64,000 bases of DNA from a bacterium (GCA_030647205.1 JAUSJO010000005.1:215813-279812); one strand, 5' to 3'. Counted from the first letter of the stretch, positions 23,956 to 32,532 are shown. Numbers and translations: made by a program. Notes: generated by a model from the letters alone, not told the origin.

Positions 23956-26286
23956 CTAGCCTTTTTTCTTCGAGAACCTAGTTCTTCTGCCTTTTTGTGA
24001 CGGGCCATCGCTCATGATTTTTAGGACATCTTCATAAGTGAATTTTTCGATGTCTGTATCTTTTGGAATGCGGTAGTTATTTTTTCCTACTTTAAGGAAT
24101 GCTCCCCATCGTCCTTTCAGGACTTGCGCTTCAGGATTTTCAGAGAAAATCTTCAGTATTCGTTCTTTATTCGCTTTTCTTTTTTCTTCAATAAGTTCTA
24201 TTGCTCTATCTAACTCTATCGTCATCGGATCATCGCCGCTATCTTTACTTATAGAAGCAAAAAGTCCGTCATGGCTTACGTAAGGTCCAAATCTGCCGAC
24301 ATTTGCCACGACATCTTTGTCTTCGTACTGTCCAACTACGCGAGGAAGCTTGAACAGATCCATAGCTTCTTCGAATGTAATAGTAAAAATGCTCTGGTCT
24401 TTTTGGAGTGAGGCGAACTTCGGTTTTTCTTCGTCCTCTGCTTTTCCTATCTGTACCATTGGTCCATATCGGCCGATGCGGGCGAATACTTCCTTGCCTG
24501 TCGCAGGGTCTACCCCTAGATTACGGCCTTCTTTTGGTGCCGGGGCTCCACTTTCTTTGGTTGACACGTTTTCTATCGCCGAGTGAAACGGTCCATAGAA
24601 CTTTCCTATCATCTTATCCCATTTCAGTTTTCCTTCGGCGACCTCATCAAACTCTTCCTCTACTGATGCGGTAAACCCATAGTTCATAACTTCATCAAAG
24701 TTGTCGACCAAAAAGTCAGTCACCAGCATGCCGACATCCGTTGGGAAAAGTTTTTGTTTTTCGGCACCCGTGGTTTCCTCTTTTGTTTCATAAGAAAATT
24801 TGCCATTTTTTAGCAACAGATAATCGTATTTTCTTATCTCTCCTTCACGGCTCTCTTTCACGATGTAGTTTCTTTTTTGAATTGTAGAAATGGTTGGCGC
24901 ATAGGTAGAAGGACGGCCGATGCCAAGTTCTTCCATTTTTTTGACCAGACTTGCCTCAGTGTAGCGCGGCGGATGCAGTGTAAATCGCTGTGTAGCAAAT
25001 ATCTCATTATATTTTAACTGTTGCCCTACTTTCAAAACAGGCAGCAAACCTTCTTTACCCGTATCATTTTCATCATCATCTAGAGACTCTATATATACTT
25101 TTAGGAAACCGTCGAACTGGATCACTTCGCCTTCGGCAATAAACTCTTCTTTGCGGCCGGAAACGGTGATAGTTACCGTTGTGCGCTCAAGCCTAGCCTC
25201 AGCCATCTGCGATGCGAGTGTGCGCTTCCAGATAAGGCTGTATAGTTTTTCTTCAGAAAGGTCTGATCCGGCTTCCCTCACATTCATAACTGTGGGATGT
25301 ATTGCCTCATGAGCTTCTTGCGCTCCTTTGCTTTTTGTTACATATCTCGTAGGGCGCGAGTATTCTTTGCCAAAGCTTTTTACGATTTCATTTTCTGAAG
25401 CTGCTATCGCGGTCTCACTTAAGTTCACGCTATCCGTACGCATATAAGTAATGTGCCCGGCTTCGTACAGTTTTTGCGCCACTGACATAGTGCGCGCTAC
25501 CGAGAAACCAAGTTTGCGGGCTGCTTCCTGTTGTAGGGTAGAAGTTGTAAATGGTGCTGACGGAGATTTCTTTGCAGGTTTCTTTACTAAATCGCGAATA
25601 TCAAACTTAGCGTCTTTACAGGCGTTCAAGAAATCTTCTGCCTCTTGGCGTGAACTGAACTTTTTATTTAGCTCAGCTTTGAGTGTGGTATCACCTGCTT
25701 CAAAAAGCGCTGTTGTTTTGTAAAAAGATGTTGATTTGTGGTCTTGTATTTTCCTCTCACGTTCTACTATTAAACGGACGGCGACTGACTGAACACGACC
25801 GGCAGATAGAGATGGTTGTACCTTCTTCCACAGTACCGGAGACAGCTCATATCCGACTAGCCTGTCGAGGACCCTTCTTGCCTGCTGGGCATTGAAAAGA
25901 TCTTCATTTAGCTTCCCAGGTTCCTGAATAGCTTTTTCAATAGCGCCCTTGGTGATCTCGTGGAATGTTATTCTTTTTGCATCTTTGTGCCCTATCATTT
26001 CTGCCACATGCCAGGCTATCGCCTCTCCTTCTCTATCCGGGTCAGTTGCGAGGTAGACTTGACCGGCTGACTTTGCCTCTTTTTTTATGATTGCGATATG
26101 ATTTTTTGACTTGTCTGGAATAATGTATTCCGGCTGGAAACCATGCTCAATGTCTACCCCCATTTTGCTTTTCGGTAAATCACGAATATGGCCATAGGTA
26201 GCCACAACCTTATATTCCGGTCCCAGATATTTTTCTATCGTGCTTGATTTTGCGGGTGACTCGACGATCACCAGATTTTTTGCCAT
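23956..26286 (-). CDS. topA: DNA topoisomerase I
   Basis: A 776-residue type IA topoisomerase relaxing negative supercoils. N-terminal TOPRIM domain (LVIVESPAKSSTIEKYLG; DxDxD in LATDPDREGEAIAWH), the active-site region ITYMRTDSVNLS with the catalytic Tyr, and a C-terminal half with repeated GxFGPYVSHDG-type topo C-terminal repeats ending in a Lys/Arg-rich tail. No Cys4 zinc fingers are visible. It follows dprA on the same strand (6 nt apart), as in several Gram-positive genomes where dprA-topA are neighbours. Confidence 0.97.
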   Translation of the reverse strand: MAKNLVIVESPAKSSTIEKYLGPEYKVVATYGHIRDLPKSKMGVDIEHGFQPEYIIPDKSKNHIAIIKKEAKSAGQVYLATDPDREGEAIAWHVAEMIGHKDAKRITFHEITKGAIEKAIQEPGKLNEDLFNAQQARRVLDRLVGYELSPVLWKKVQPSLSAGRVQSVAVRLIVERERKIQDHKSTSFYKTTALFEAGDTTLKAELNKKFSSRQEAEDFLNACKDAKFDIRDLVKKPAKKSPSAPFTTSTLQQEAARKLGFSVARTMSVAQKLYEAGHITYMRTDSVNLSETAIAASENEIVKSFGKEYSRPTRYVTKSKGAQEAHEAIHPTVMNVREAGSDLSEEKLYSLIWKRTLASQMAEARLERTTVTITVSGRKEEFIAEGEVIQFDGFLKVYIESLDDDENDTGKEGLLPVLKVGQQLKYNEIFATQRFTLHPPRYTEASLVKKMEELGIGRPSTYAPTISTIQKRNYIVKESREGEIRKYDYLLLKNGKFSYETKEETTGAEKQKLFPTDVGMLVTDFLVDNFDEVMNYGFTASVEEEFDEVAEGKLKWDKMIGKFYGPFHSAIENVSTKESGAPAPKEGRNLGVDPATGKEVFARIGRYGPMVQIGKAEDEEKPKFASLQKDQSIFTITFEEAMDLFKLPRVVGQYEDKDVVANVGRFGPYVSHDGLFASISKDSGDDPMTIELDRAIELIEEKRKANKERILKIFSENPEAQVLKGRWGAFLKVGKNNYRIPKDTDIEKFTYEDVLKIMSDGPSQKGRRTRFSKKKG

Positions 26287-26292
26287 AATATT

Positions 26293-27390
26293 TTAGTTTA
26301 AAATGTAAACCATGCCTCCTAAGTTTTTTACTTTACCCTTTATTTCCATGAGCGTCAAGGTAGAAATAATTAGCTGGCTTTCTTTGCCGCTTCCTTTAAT
26401 AATCTCATCAATATGTTTTTCGCCATCTTCCAAAATACCAAAAACTGCGGCTTCATTTTCATTGGACGGTTTTGATTTAACTGTTCCATTTTTCGCCGTA
26501 TGACCATAGAACTCAAAAATGTCTTCTGCTTCGGTGATAAGATTTGCCCCCATTTTTAAGAGTTTGTTTGTTCCGCTTGATGACTCGCCAAAGATTGGTC
26601 CTGGGATTGCAAATACATCGCGGTTTTGCTCTAGTGCATCTCTTGCAGTAATTAAAGCACCAGACCTAATGTTGGCCTCGACTACTAGTATTCCCTGCGA
26701 AAGTCCGGATATAATCCTGTTTCGTGCCGGAAAATGTTGTTTTAGGGGTGGTTTTCCGGGCATATACTCACTTATTACAACCCCTCCAGACTCAATAATT
26801 TTCTTAAATAAGTTTGTGTTTGTTACCGGATAAGGTTTATCTAGGCCACAGCCGAGAACTGCTACCGTCTTTCCTTGTTCAAGAAGTGTTGTTTCGTGGA
26901 CAAAAGTATCTACGCCAAGTGCCATGCCGCTCACAACTACATATCCCGCTTGAGCTAGACCTGAGACGATTTTTTCTGTAGCATTCTTGCCGTAGGTCGT
27001 GATCTTCCTAGACCCAACGACAGCGATGCTTGGCGCGCTCAAAACATCAATATTCCCCCTGTAGTATAGAACCACAGGCGGTGAAAATATCTCTTTCAAG
27101 AGTTTTGGATAGTTGTCATCAAGAATTGTTAATGCTTTGATGTCTAGCCTCTGGAGACTTTCTACTAAAACATCAGGGTCTATAGCTTGTCGTTCCTTTA
27201 GAAGCTTTTCAACAAACACTTCTTGGCCAAGTCTTGCCCGCACTATGCTATCTGGCATTTCCCATAGTTCCTGGAATCTGAGACCGCTTTTTTGAATCTT
27301 TTCGAAACGTTTATTGCCAATGGTATTTAGCGCTTTATCGATCGCTAAAATGTACTTTATTTTATTAAAATTATGGTTATTTTTTGCCAT
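26293..27390 (-). CDS. dprA: DNA processing protein DprA
   Basis: A 365-residue DprA(Smf), the loader that brings RecA to incoming single-stranded DNA during transformation. The Rossmann-like core shows IAVVGSRKITTYGK, SGMALGVDTFVHETTL, TVAVLGCGLDKPYPVTN, FPARNRIISGLS and SGALITARDALEQNRDVFAIPG; the C-terminus has a DML1-like winged helix. ATG 27390 (MAKNN) is preferred over an upstream TTG at 27402. It is the only clear natural-transformation gene in the window and sits upstream of topA on the same strand. Confidence 0.95.
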   Translation of the reverse strand: MAKNNHNFNKIKYILAIDKALNTIGNKRFEKIQKSGLRFQELWEMPDSIVRARLGQEVFVEKLLKERQAIDPDVLVESLQRLDIKALTILDDNYPKLLKEIFSPPVVLYYRGNIDVLSAPSIAVVGSRKITTYGKNATEKIVSGLAQAGYVVVSGMALGVDTFVHETTLLEQGKTVAVLGCGLDKPYPVTNTNLFKKIIESGGVVISEYMPGKPPLKQHFPARNRIISGLSQGILVVEANIRSGALITARDALEQNRDVFAIPGPIFGESSSGTNKLLKMGANLITEAEDIFEFYGHTAKNGTVKSKPSNENEAAVFGILEDGEKHIDEIIKGSGKESQLIISTLTLMEIKGKVKNLGGMVYILN

Positions 27391-27427
27391 TTTTGAGCAC
27401 AATTCTTATGTTTTATCAAAAAAAGTG

Positions 27428-27456
27428 TTGACATAAGTTCTTTAATATGTTAATAT
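27428..27456 (+). promoter_or_regulatory. Promoter of the orphan ncRNA
   Basis: TTGACA (27428-27433), 17-nt spacer, TAATAT (27451-27456); predicted start about 27463. It points away from dprA and toward a terminator, with no open frame between. Confidence 0.85.
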
Positions 27457-27462
27457 GTTCTA

Positions 27463-27690
27463 TCGTACCTTTAAAGCAGGTTCTAGGTAGGAACCTACTA
27501 ACAAGTTCAGCTTTCTTAAATCACCCTCCTTTAAGTTGCTTGCTTGTTGGTAGGTTTCTCCCTACAACACGCCAGTCAGCATATTTGCAGTGACTTGGTA
27601 AAGTCTTTCGTGACAGATGTTGGAAATATGGGAGATTTTTTGAAAATTAGGAGAACTGATCCTTTAAGGAGTAGCTCTCCTAATTTTTTT
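27463..27690 (+). ncRNA. Candidate orphan structured ncRNA (~228 nt)
   Basis: Bounded by a consensus promoter and a strong terminator. Domain 1 is a long hairpin: AACCTACTAACAAG (27492-27505)/CTTGTTGGTAGGTT (27543-27556, one G-U), inner CTTAAA (27515-27520)/TTTAAG (27530-27535), apical loop TCACCCTCC. Domain 2 is closed by TCTCCC (27557-27562)/GGGAGA (27630-27635) and holds smaller stems. Domain 3 is the terminator hairpin. I do not recognise RNase P, tmRNA, SRP or 6S RNA features. The apical loop is complementary to Shine-Dalgarno sequences. Confidence 0.72.
27643..27690 (+). terminator. Terminator of the orphan ncRNA
   Basis: AAAATTAGGAGA (27643-27654) pairs perfectly with TCTCCTAATTTT (27676-27687), with an inner stem, then more T. 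It converges on the stop of pth. Confidence 0.9.
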
Positions 27691-28246
27691 ATTCTATTTT
27701 CAATGTTTTTGGTTCTTTATCTCCTGACTTCAGTATCTCCCTGATTTCTTTCACACATAAATCTATAATTTCCTGCAATTTCCCCTCTTCATCTTTGCTA
27801 AATCTCTGCAAAACAAAATCCTCAGTTTCTATTTTTTCTAGCATTTCATTTTTTACACCGACTCGCAGTCTCAGGAAATCCTGAGTTCCGAGGTGGTTAA
27901 TTATAGAGTCTATACCTTTGTGGCCGGCTGATGAACCGCCCTCTCTAACTCGAACTTCGCCGAACGGAATATCAACATCATCGTGGATTACCCAAATATT
28001 TTCCGGGGCAACTTTATAGTAGTCAGCGAAAGACTTCACCGCTTCTCCGGATAGGTTCATAAATGTTTGAGGTTTCATTAGAACGGCGCTATCCTCATGC
28101 TCACAAATTTCTGCATTAAACTTTTTTTCGGGTTTGAACTCGTTCTCGCAAAGCGCATCTAAAACTAGAAAACCTGCATTGTGCCGTGTTTTCTCATATT
28201 TCGCGCCGGGATTACCCAGGCCTACGATAAGCGTTTTTACTTTCAT
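27689..28246 (-). CDS. pth: Peptidyl-tRNA hydrolase
   Basis: A 185-residue Pth that recycles peptidyl-tRNA from stalled ribosomes. It begins MKVKTLIVGLGNPGAKYEKTRHNAGF, with the catalytic His in TRHNAG, and has GEAVKSFADYYKV, the DDVDIPFG segment and GGSSAGHKGIDSII. The start is ATG 28246; an upstream ATG at 28255 lies inside the -10 box. TATAAT (28259-28254 on the minus strand) is 7 nt before ATG 28246, so the mRNA is probably leaderless. Confidence 0.95.
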   Translation of the reverse strand: MKVKTLIVGLGNPGAKYEKTRHNAGFLVLDALCENEFKPEKKFNAEICEHEDSAVLMKPQTFMNLSGEAVKSFADYYKVAPENIWVIHDDVDIPFGEVRVREGGSSAGHKGIDSIINHLGTQDFLRLRVGVKNEMLEKIETEDFVLQRFSKDEEGKLQEIIDLCVKEIREILKSGDKEPKTLKIE

Positions 28247-28253
28247 AAATAAC

Positions 28254-28259
28254 ATTATA
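28254..28259 (-). promoter_or_regulatory. -10 box of leaderless pth
   Basis: TATAAT on the minus strand, followed by 7 nt and the ATG at 28246. No convincing -35 element is visible. Confidence 0.6.
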
Positions 28260-28277
28260 ATGAATTTTTGTTATAAA

Positions 28278-28309
28278 CAAAAGGGAAAGGCCCCGATAAT
28301 ATCGGGGCC
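28278..28309 (-). terminator. Terminator after the zinc-finger miniprotein and its structured 3' region
   Basis: GGCCCCGAT pairs with ATCGGGGCC (28289-28297/28301-28309); on the minus strand the tail is TTTCCCTTTTG. Confidence 0.75.
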
Positions 28310-28440
28310 TCATTGGTGAGGAGTCAGCTTGGGCCGTAGAGTTCATATATCTACTATGCTCGAGCTGTCTCCTTTCGGCCTAGCTGGCCGAGAAGCTGCC
28401 TCTTCTATGCAACGAGAGGCAAACCTTTATACCCTGACTC
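28310..28440 (-). ncRNA. Structured 3' region downstream of the zinc-finger miniprotein
   Basis: No open frame. A closing helix GAGTCAG (28321-28327)/CTGACTC (28434-28440) lies right after the stop codon. Inside are a TCGGCC-TAGCT-GGCCGA hairpin, a CCTCT...AGAGG stem and a GTAG/CTAC stem. It ends with the terminator at 28278-28309. It could be a long 3' UTR structure or a separately acting small RNA; I recognise no family. Confidence 0.5.
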
Positions 28441-28441
28441 T

Positions 28442-28696
28442 TTAGCTTTCAGGGATATTTTCAGGAACCTTGAAACGTCTTGCATGCACGTCCATACCAG
28501 CAATCCCTGCTGCACTGTTTTTTGCCCCCTTCATTTTCAGGCAAAACTCGCATGGACGGCTGACGGTGCCCGTTCCTTTGCATTTTGCGCAGCGTGAGTC
28601 GCGGCCTTGGCAGACTGGGCAAGTTGTTGTAACTACCCCGCCAACACAGTCAGTGTCAGTACACTGCATCGGAGTAGATGTCCTATATTCGGTCAT
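28442..28696 (-). CDS. Small DnaJ-type zinc-finger protein
   Basis: An 84-residue protein built around a Cys-rich DnaJ central-domain-like fold: CTDTDC, CPVCQGRDSRCAKCKGTGTV, then CEFC, giving four CxxC-type pairs with the GTG spacing of DnaJ zinc modules. There is no J domain. The C-terminal ~30 residues are non-Cys (AGIAGMDVHARRFKVPENIPES). Such domains bind unfolded protein or RNA. A Shine-Dalgarno (GAGGGAG) is 7 nt before the ATG. It lies between der and pth on the same strand and has a structured 3' tail. Confidence 0.72.
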   Translation of the reverse strand: MTEYRTSTPMQCTDTDCVGGVVTTTCPVCQGRDSRCAKCKGTGTVSRPCEFCLKMKGAKNSAAGIAGMDVHARRFKVPENIPES

Positions 28697-28719
28697 AATG
28701 TGCTCCCTCTTTTCGGGTT

Positions 28720-28740
28720 AAAAAAATCCTGCCCTCGCAG
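28720..28740 (-). terminator. Weak terminator-like hairpin between der and the zinc-finger gene
   Basis: On the minus strand CTGC-GAGG-GCAG followed by GATTTTTTT. The stem is only 4 bp, so it may end der transcription partially or act as an attenuator for the zinc-finger gene. Confidence 0.4.
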
Positions 28741-28794
28741 AACTTTTAGGTTTTCATAATTAAATCTTAAACGATCTTTTCACAAAAAGCAATC

Positions 28795-30177
28795 TTAGGA
28801 TTTTGATTTCGCCCGAAAGTTAAGTCTTATAGGAGTGCCAGTGAAGTCCCATTTTTCGCGGATTCTGTTTTCCAAATATCTTTGATATGAAAAATGTACT
28901 TTGTCGGGATAGTTTGCGAAAAAGACAAATGTCGGAGGATTTATGTCAGCTTGCGTGGCATACTTTATATTGACCTGATGCTTGTCGGTGCTGACCGGTG
29001 GTTTCTTTAGGATTACTTTATTGAAAAAGTCGTTTAGGTCACTCGTTGGTACTCTTGTTGCCCTTTTTTCTTTTATCTCTAAAATTAAATCTAAAACCTT
29101 ACTGACGTTCTTTCCACTTATAGATGAAACAAAGATTAGCGGAGCATATGGTAGAAATTCAAACTTATATCGTGCCAGTCGGGTGAACGCTTCTGCTGTA
29201 TCCCATGTATGACCAACGCTTTTTTCTTTAAACAGGTCCGATTTGTTTACGACTATAATCACGCCATTCCTAGCGTCTTTGATATATCCTGCGATATGCA
29301 TGTCTTGTGAGGTGATGCCGTCTGCAGCGTCAATGATTAAAATCGAGATATCTGACTCTTCAAGCGCTGTTTTTGTCCTGTCGGCTGAAAACTTCTCAAC
29401 TATTCCGTCCCTACTCTTTCCTTGAACTTTCCCTATTTTTCCGCGACGTCTTAAGCCCGCAGTATCTAAAAAAGTAATATCTTCATCTTTATAGTTAATT
29501 ACGGTGGAGTTCACGTCTCTAGTTGTGCCTGGTACTTCTGAGACGATAAACTTTTCCTCATCAATCAGCTTATTTAAAAATGATGATTTGCCGGCATTAG
29601 GTCTTCCAACAATAGATACGCGGATACCGCTTTGCCCCTCATCCTTGATCGGCGTCGAAGGATCTTGAGATTTCTCGGCTTCGACCGGAGGGAGACAATC
29701 AGAAATTTTTTCTAAAATCTTGCTGGTCCCTTTGTTCTGAATCGCTGATACTTCTATCGGATCACCAAACCCTAGTTTGTAGAATTCGCTCGACTGCGCC
29801 ACGCTCTTTATGGTGTCAGCTTTATTTATAACTAAAATGGTTTCTTTCTTTAGTTTTCTTAAATACTCGGCAATTTTTTGGTCTTCTGCAGTAATGCCGG
29901 TAGATGCATCGACGACGAAAAATATCAGCTCTACTCCTGCTATATTTTGTTCGAACTGACTTTTTACTTTTTTCTTTAGTTCGTCTTTCAGCTCTTTCTC
30001 AACCCCGGCAGTGTCAGCAATACAAAAAGACCCATCCCCCAGTGAGATCGTGTGCTCGTTCCAGTCGCGGGTGGTTCCCGGGACGTCAGTTGTGATGGCC
30101 TGTTTTTTGCCGACTAGTCGATTAAATATCGAACTTTTTCCGACATTTGGGCGGCCGATAAGGGCTACTTTATACAT
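28795..30177 (-). CDS. der: Ribosome biogenesis GTPase Der
   Basis: A 460-residue tandem GTPase needed for 50S assembly. Two G domains: GRPNVGKSSIFNRL...PGTTRD...DTAG...NKAD at the N-terminus and GRPNAGKSSFLNKL...PGTTRD...DTAGLRRRGKIGK...NKSD in the middle, then the KH-like C-terminal domain ending YLENRIREKWDFTGTPIRLNFRAKSK. Length is slightly above the usual ~440. It is followed by the zinc-finger miniprotein gene on the same strand. Confidence 0.97.
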   Translation of the reverse strand: MYKVALIGRPNVGKSSIFNRLVGKKQAITTDVPGTTRDWNEHTISLGDGSFCIADTAGVEKELKDELKKKVKSQFEQNIAGVELIFFVVDASTGITAEDQKIAEYLRKLKKETILVINKADTIKSVAQSSEFYKLGFGDPIEVSAIQNKGTSKILEKISDCLPPVEAEKSQDPSTPIKDEGQSGIRVSIVGRPNAGKSSFLNKLIDEEKFIVSEVPGTTRDVNSTVINYKDEDITFLDTAGLRRRGKIGKVQGKSRDGIVEKFSADRTKTALEESDISILIIDAADGITSQDMHIAGYIKDARNGVIIVVNKSDLFKEKSVGHTWDTAEAFTRLARYKFEFLPYAPLIFVSSISGKNVSKVLDLILEIKEKRATRVPTSDLNDFFNKVILKKPPVSTDKHQVNIKYATQADINPPTFVFFANYPDKVHFSYQRYLENRIREKWDFTGTPIRLNFRAKSKS

Positions 30178-30202
30178 ATTTTTTTATTAACTGCGTGAAC
30201 AG

Positions 30203-31120
30203 TCACCAATTATACACTAAATTGGACCATGTGAGAAGATTTCTTGTTTCATAGAAGCGGTCTCCGGCTCCAAGTATTACAAAAAGCACATCGTGGCCCT
30301 TCACTTTTGTCAGAGCTATGAGGCAGTCGCCGGCACCATTTGTGTGACCGGTTTTCACGCCAAACACGGTTGTACCATCGAGCAGGACATTCGTATTTTT
30401 GAGCGGATATATGTAACCTTCCTCTGATGTGAATGAAGCGCTGGAAGTTGAAACTATTTTTTTGAATTCCTCATTTTTCAGTAAGGTTCTTGCTAAGATT
30501 TGCAAATCATTGCTCGATGCATAATTTCTCGTGCTGTCCCAACCGACCGGGTTATCATAGTGAGTATTTTTTAGCCCCAAGGCTTTTGCTTCCTCATTCA
30601 TTTTATTTATAAATTCATTATATCCGCCGGAATATAGATTATTTGCAATAGTTATCGCGGCGTCTGAGGCGGAGTTTATGAGGAGTGCTTTCAGTAAATT
30701 TCGATAAGAAATTTCATCCCCTATCACAAGATTTGCCCGGGAGTCATCGGATCTCATTTTGGATAAATCGTTAACAGTTACTACTTTTGCTAGATTACCA
30801 TCTTTTAAAAGCAGTCTCGCCGTCATCAACTTCGTAAGACTAGCAACCTCAACTGATGAATCTTTATTTTTCTCGAGCAGTACTTCGCCCGTTTCCATGT
30901 CTACCGCTTCATAGTCATTAGCTCCAACACTTGGCGTATAGAATTTAGCTGTTTTATTTGGAAGCGGTGAAAAATCTATCAATGGAGGATTATTATTCGT
31001 AATTTGTTTTTTTTCTACTTTGACCTTATTTTCTAGATCTTTCTGCATATCCGAAACAAACGGAACTCCGTGTGGGATAATGTCGAGAAAGATTAAAGCA
31101 GCAACAATTAGAGTTTTCAT
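30203..31120 (-). CDS. D-alanyl-D-alanine carboxypeptidase family protein (SxN motif altered)
   Basis: A 305-residue exported serine peptidase (PBP5/DacF type) that trims the terminal D-Ala of peptidoglycan stem peptides. An N-terminal hydrophobic segment acts as signal/anchor. SxxK is SLTK, about residue 93, and KTG is in VKTGHTNGAG. The second motif reads NSASDAA where S-x-N is expected; the Asn is replaced by Ser, which may reduce activity. On the minus strand a TACAAT -10 box ends 6 nt before the ATG, suggesting a leaderless mRNA. It has a paralogue with intact motifs at 39034-40026. Confidence 0.85.
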   Translation of the reverse strand: MKTLIVAALIFLDIIPHGVPFVSDMQKDLENKVKVEKKQITNNNPPLIDFSPLPNKTAKFYTPSVGANDYEAVDMETGEVLLEKNKDSSVEVASLTKLMTARLLLKDGNLAKVVTVNDLSKMRSDDSRANLVIGDEISYRNLLKALLINSASDAAITIANNLYSGGYNEFINKMNEEAKALGLKNTHYDNPVGWDSTRNYASSNDLQILARTLLKNEEFKKIVSTSSASFTSEEGYIYPLKNTNVLLDGTTVFGVKTGHTNGAGDCLIALTKVKGHDVLFVILGAGDRFYETRNLLTWSNLVYNW

Positions 31121-31155
31121 ATAAGTATTGTAGTTTTTTTGTAAGCAAAAAGAAA

Positions 31156-31177
31156 GAGACCCGACGAATCGGGTCTC
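31156..31177 (-). terminator. Terminator after the 188-aa helical protein gene
   Basis: GAGACCCG pairs with CGGGTCTC; on the minus strand the tail is TTTCTTTTT. Confidence 0.88.
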
Positions 31178-31198
31178 AGGTTTTGATATTCAGCTCGA

Positions 31199-31765
31199 TT
31201 ATGACTCTTCGTAGAGCTTGTTAAGGTCAGCGATCTCATTTTCTCTTGCTTGTTGTGCTGAAGGGCTTACTGAAGGAAATGAAGCCGTACCTTTTTTGGG
31301 TTGCTTTGAGACCTCTAGTGCCCTTTCCATGGCTGGCAATAGAATCTCTTTCCACCAGTCACTAAGCATCCTCGTTTGGTAGACTTGGGAACAAAAGTCG
31401 ACTATCTTCATTGCATCCCAAAGACCCCCCGGATTCCTTAAGATGGGGCTCTTGTCAAAGACTTCTTTCATTGCTTCGACGGCATCTGACCCTGCATGAG
31501 GGATAGAGTTAATAGCCGTTAATACTTTTAAACGAAAATCTAGATCGTTTTCCTTTGCCAGTTCGGCAGCTTTCTTGTAGGCCTTGATCCTATCGGTCCA
31601 AAAGCGACCATATCTGCCCAGAGCAAAGAACTGTTCTTTTGTGACGCCATCGCTTTCAAGCACCTCATCAATAAACTTATTGATGATTTTCGTGTTGATC
31701 TTTGTTTCGTCGGTTTCTTCGGAGAAAGCTCCCATTTCTGCAAAGATTTGTGCCATCTTGTTCAC
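31199..31765 (-). CDS. Hypothetical helical protein (188 aa)
   Basis: A 188-residue soluble, all-helical protein with no recognised motif; Trp/aromatic-rich segments (GRYGRFWTDRIKAYKK, LSDWWKEILLPAMERAL) and a polar C-terminal tail. GTG 31765 is preferred, with GGAGG 9 nt upstream; an ATG three codons later is too far from it. The promoter is TTTACC-N17-TATAAT (31857-31829, minus). The leader contains a small AAGAGG/CCTTCTT hairpin with seven T that may act as an attenuator. It is monocistronic. Function unknown. Confidence 0.65.
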   Translation of the reverse strand: MNKMAQIFAEMGAFSEETDETKINTKIINKFIDEVLESDGVTKEQFFALGRYGRFWTDRIKAYKKAAELAKENDLDFRLKVLTAINSIPHAGSDAVEAMKEVFDKSPILRNPGGLWDAMKIVDFCSQVYQTRMLSDWWKEILLPAMERALEVSKQPKKGTASFPSVSPSAQQARENEIADLNKLYEES

Positions 31766-31828
31766 TTATATCGCCTCCGGTTTTTTGCAGATATTAAAAA
31801 AAGAAGGTCCACCCTCTTAAGCAGAATG

Positions 31829-31857
31829 ATTATACCAAATTTTCATAAGAAGGTAAA
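31829..31857 (-). promoter_or_regulatory. Promoter of the 188-aa gene
   Basis: Minus-strand TTTACC (31857-31852), 17-nt spacer, TATAAT (31834-31829) with extended TGG. Predicted start about 31823, leaving a leader of roughly 58 nt. Confidence 0.75.
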
Positions 31858-31872
31858 ATGCAATGAATATTT

Positions 31873-32532
31873 TTAAGGTAGGAAAGTTTTGTATTCCCCT
31901 TCTGCCAAGTCCTCTAGTTCAAAATCTTCAATCCGAATTCTTTTTAGCGTAATAACCTTTGCGCCAACGGCCTCTATCATCCTCCTGATCTGTCGGTTTT
32001 TGCCTTCGTGAATTATCATGGAATATTTTTTGCTGCCAGTCGCCTTGATTTTTGCCGGCGCTGTTTTGCCGTCTTCTAGTTCAACCCCGTGGCGCAGTTT
32101 GTCGAGCAACTTTTCGGAAAGGAAATTGTCAGTTTCGACGATATACTCTTTTTCTTTTTCGTATTTCGGATGGGTCATTTTTTGCGCAAAATCGCCATCA
32201 TTTGTTAATATTATTAGCCCGGATGTATTTTTGTCTAAGCGTCCAACAGGAAAAACGGGTGGATCGTTCGGAACTAAATCTGTAATTATTTTTTTCGCGT
32301 GAGGATCGCTAGTAGTAGTTGTATATCCGACAGGTTTGTTTAACGCATAATAAACAAACTCTTGGGGAGCAATCATTTTTCCGTCTAAATAAACCTTGTC
32401 CGATTCGCCAATCTGAGTACTTAAATCACGAGTTACTTCATCGTTCACTTTAACTTTTCCAGTCAAAACCAACTCTTCGGCTTTCCGTCGAGAGGTTTTA
32501 GTGCATGAAGCGATGTATTTATTGATACGCAT
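31873..32532 (-). CDS. RsuA/RluB-family pseudouridine synthase
   Basis: A 219-residue rRNA pseudouridine synthase: N-terminal S4 domain (MRINKYIASCTKTSRRKAEELVLTGKVKVND) and a catalytic domain with GRLDKNTSGLIILTNDG (catalytic Asp in RLD) and the C-terminal GKNRQIRRM motif typical of RsuA/RluB/RluE/RluF. The target cannot be decided, although RluB is commonest in Gram-positives. TATAAT on the minus strand is 6 nt before the ATG, so the transcript is probably leaderless. Confidence 0.93.
   Translation of the reverse strand: MRINKYIASCTKTSRRKAEELVLTGKVKVNDEVTRDLSTQIGESDKVYLDGKMIAPQEFVYYALNKPVGYTTTTSDPHAKKIITDLVPNDPPVFPVGRLDKNTSGLIILTNDGDFAQKMTHPKYEKEKEYIVETDNFLSEKLLDKLRHGVELEDGKTAPAKIKATGSKKYSMIIHEGKNRQIRRMIEAVGAKVITLKRIRIEDFELEDLAEGEYKTFLP

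Noticed and set aside
27544..27744. 66-codon plus-strand reading frame over the ncRNA
   Set aside because: It crosses the ncRNA terminator and runs into antisense of pth; no Shine-Dalgarno and no protein-like composition.
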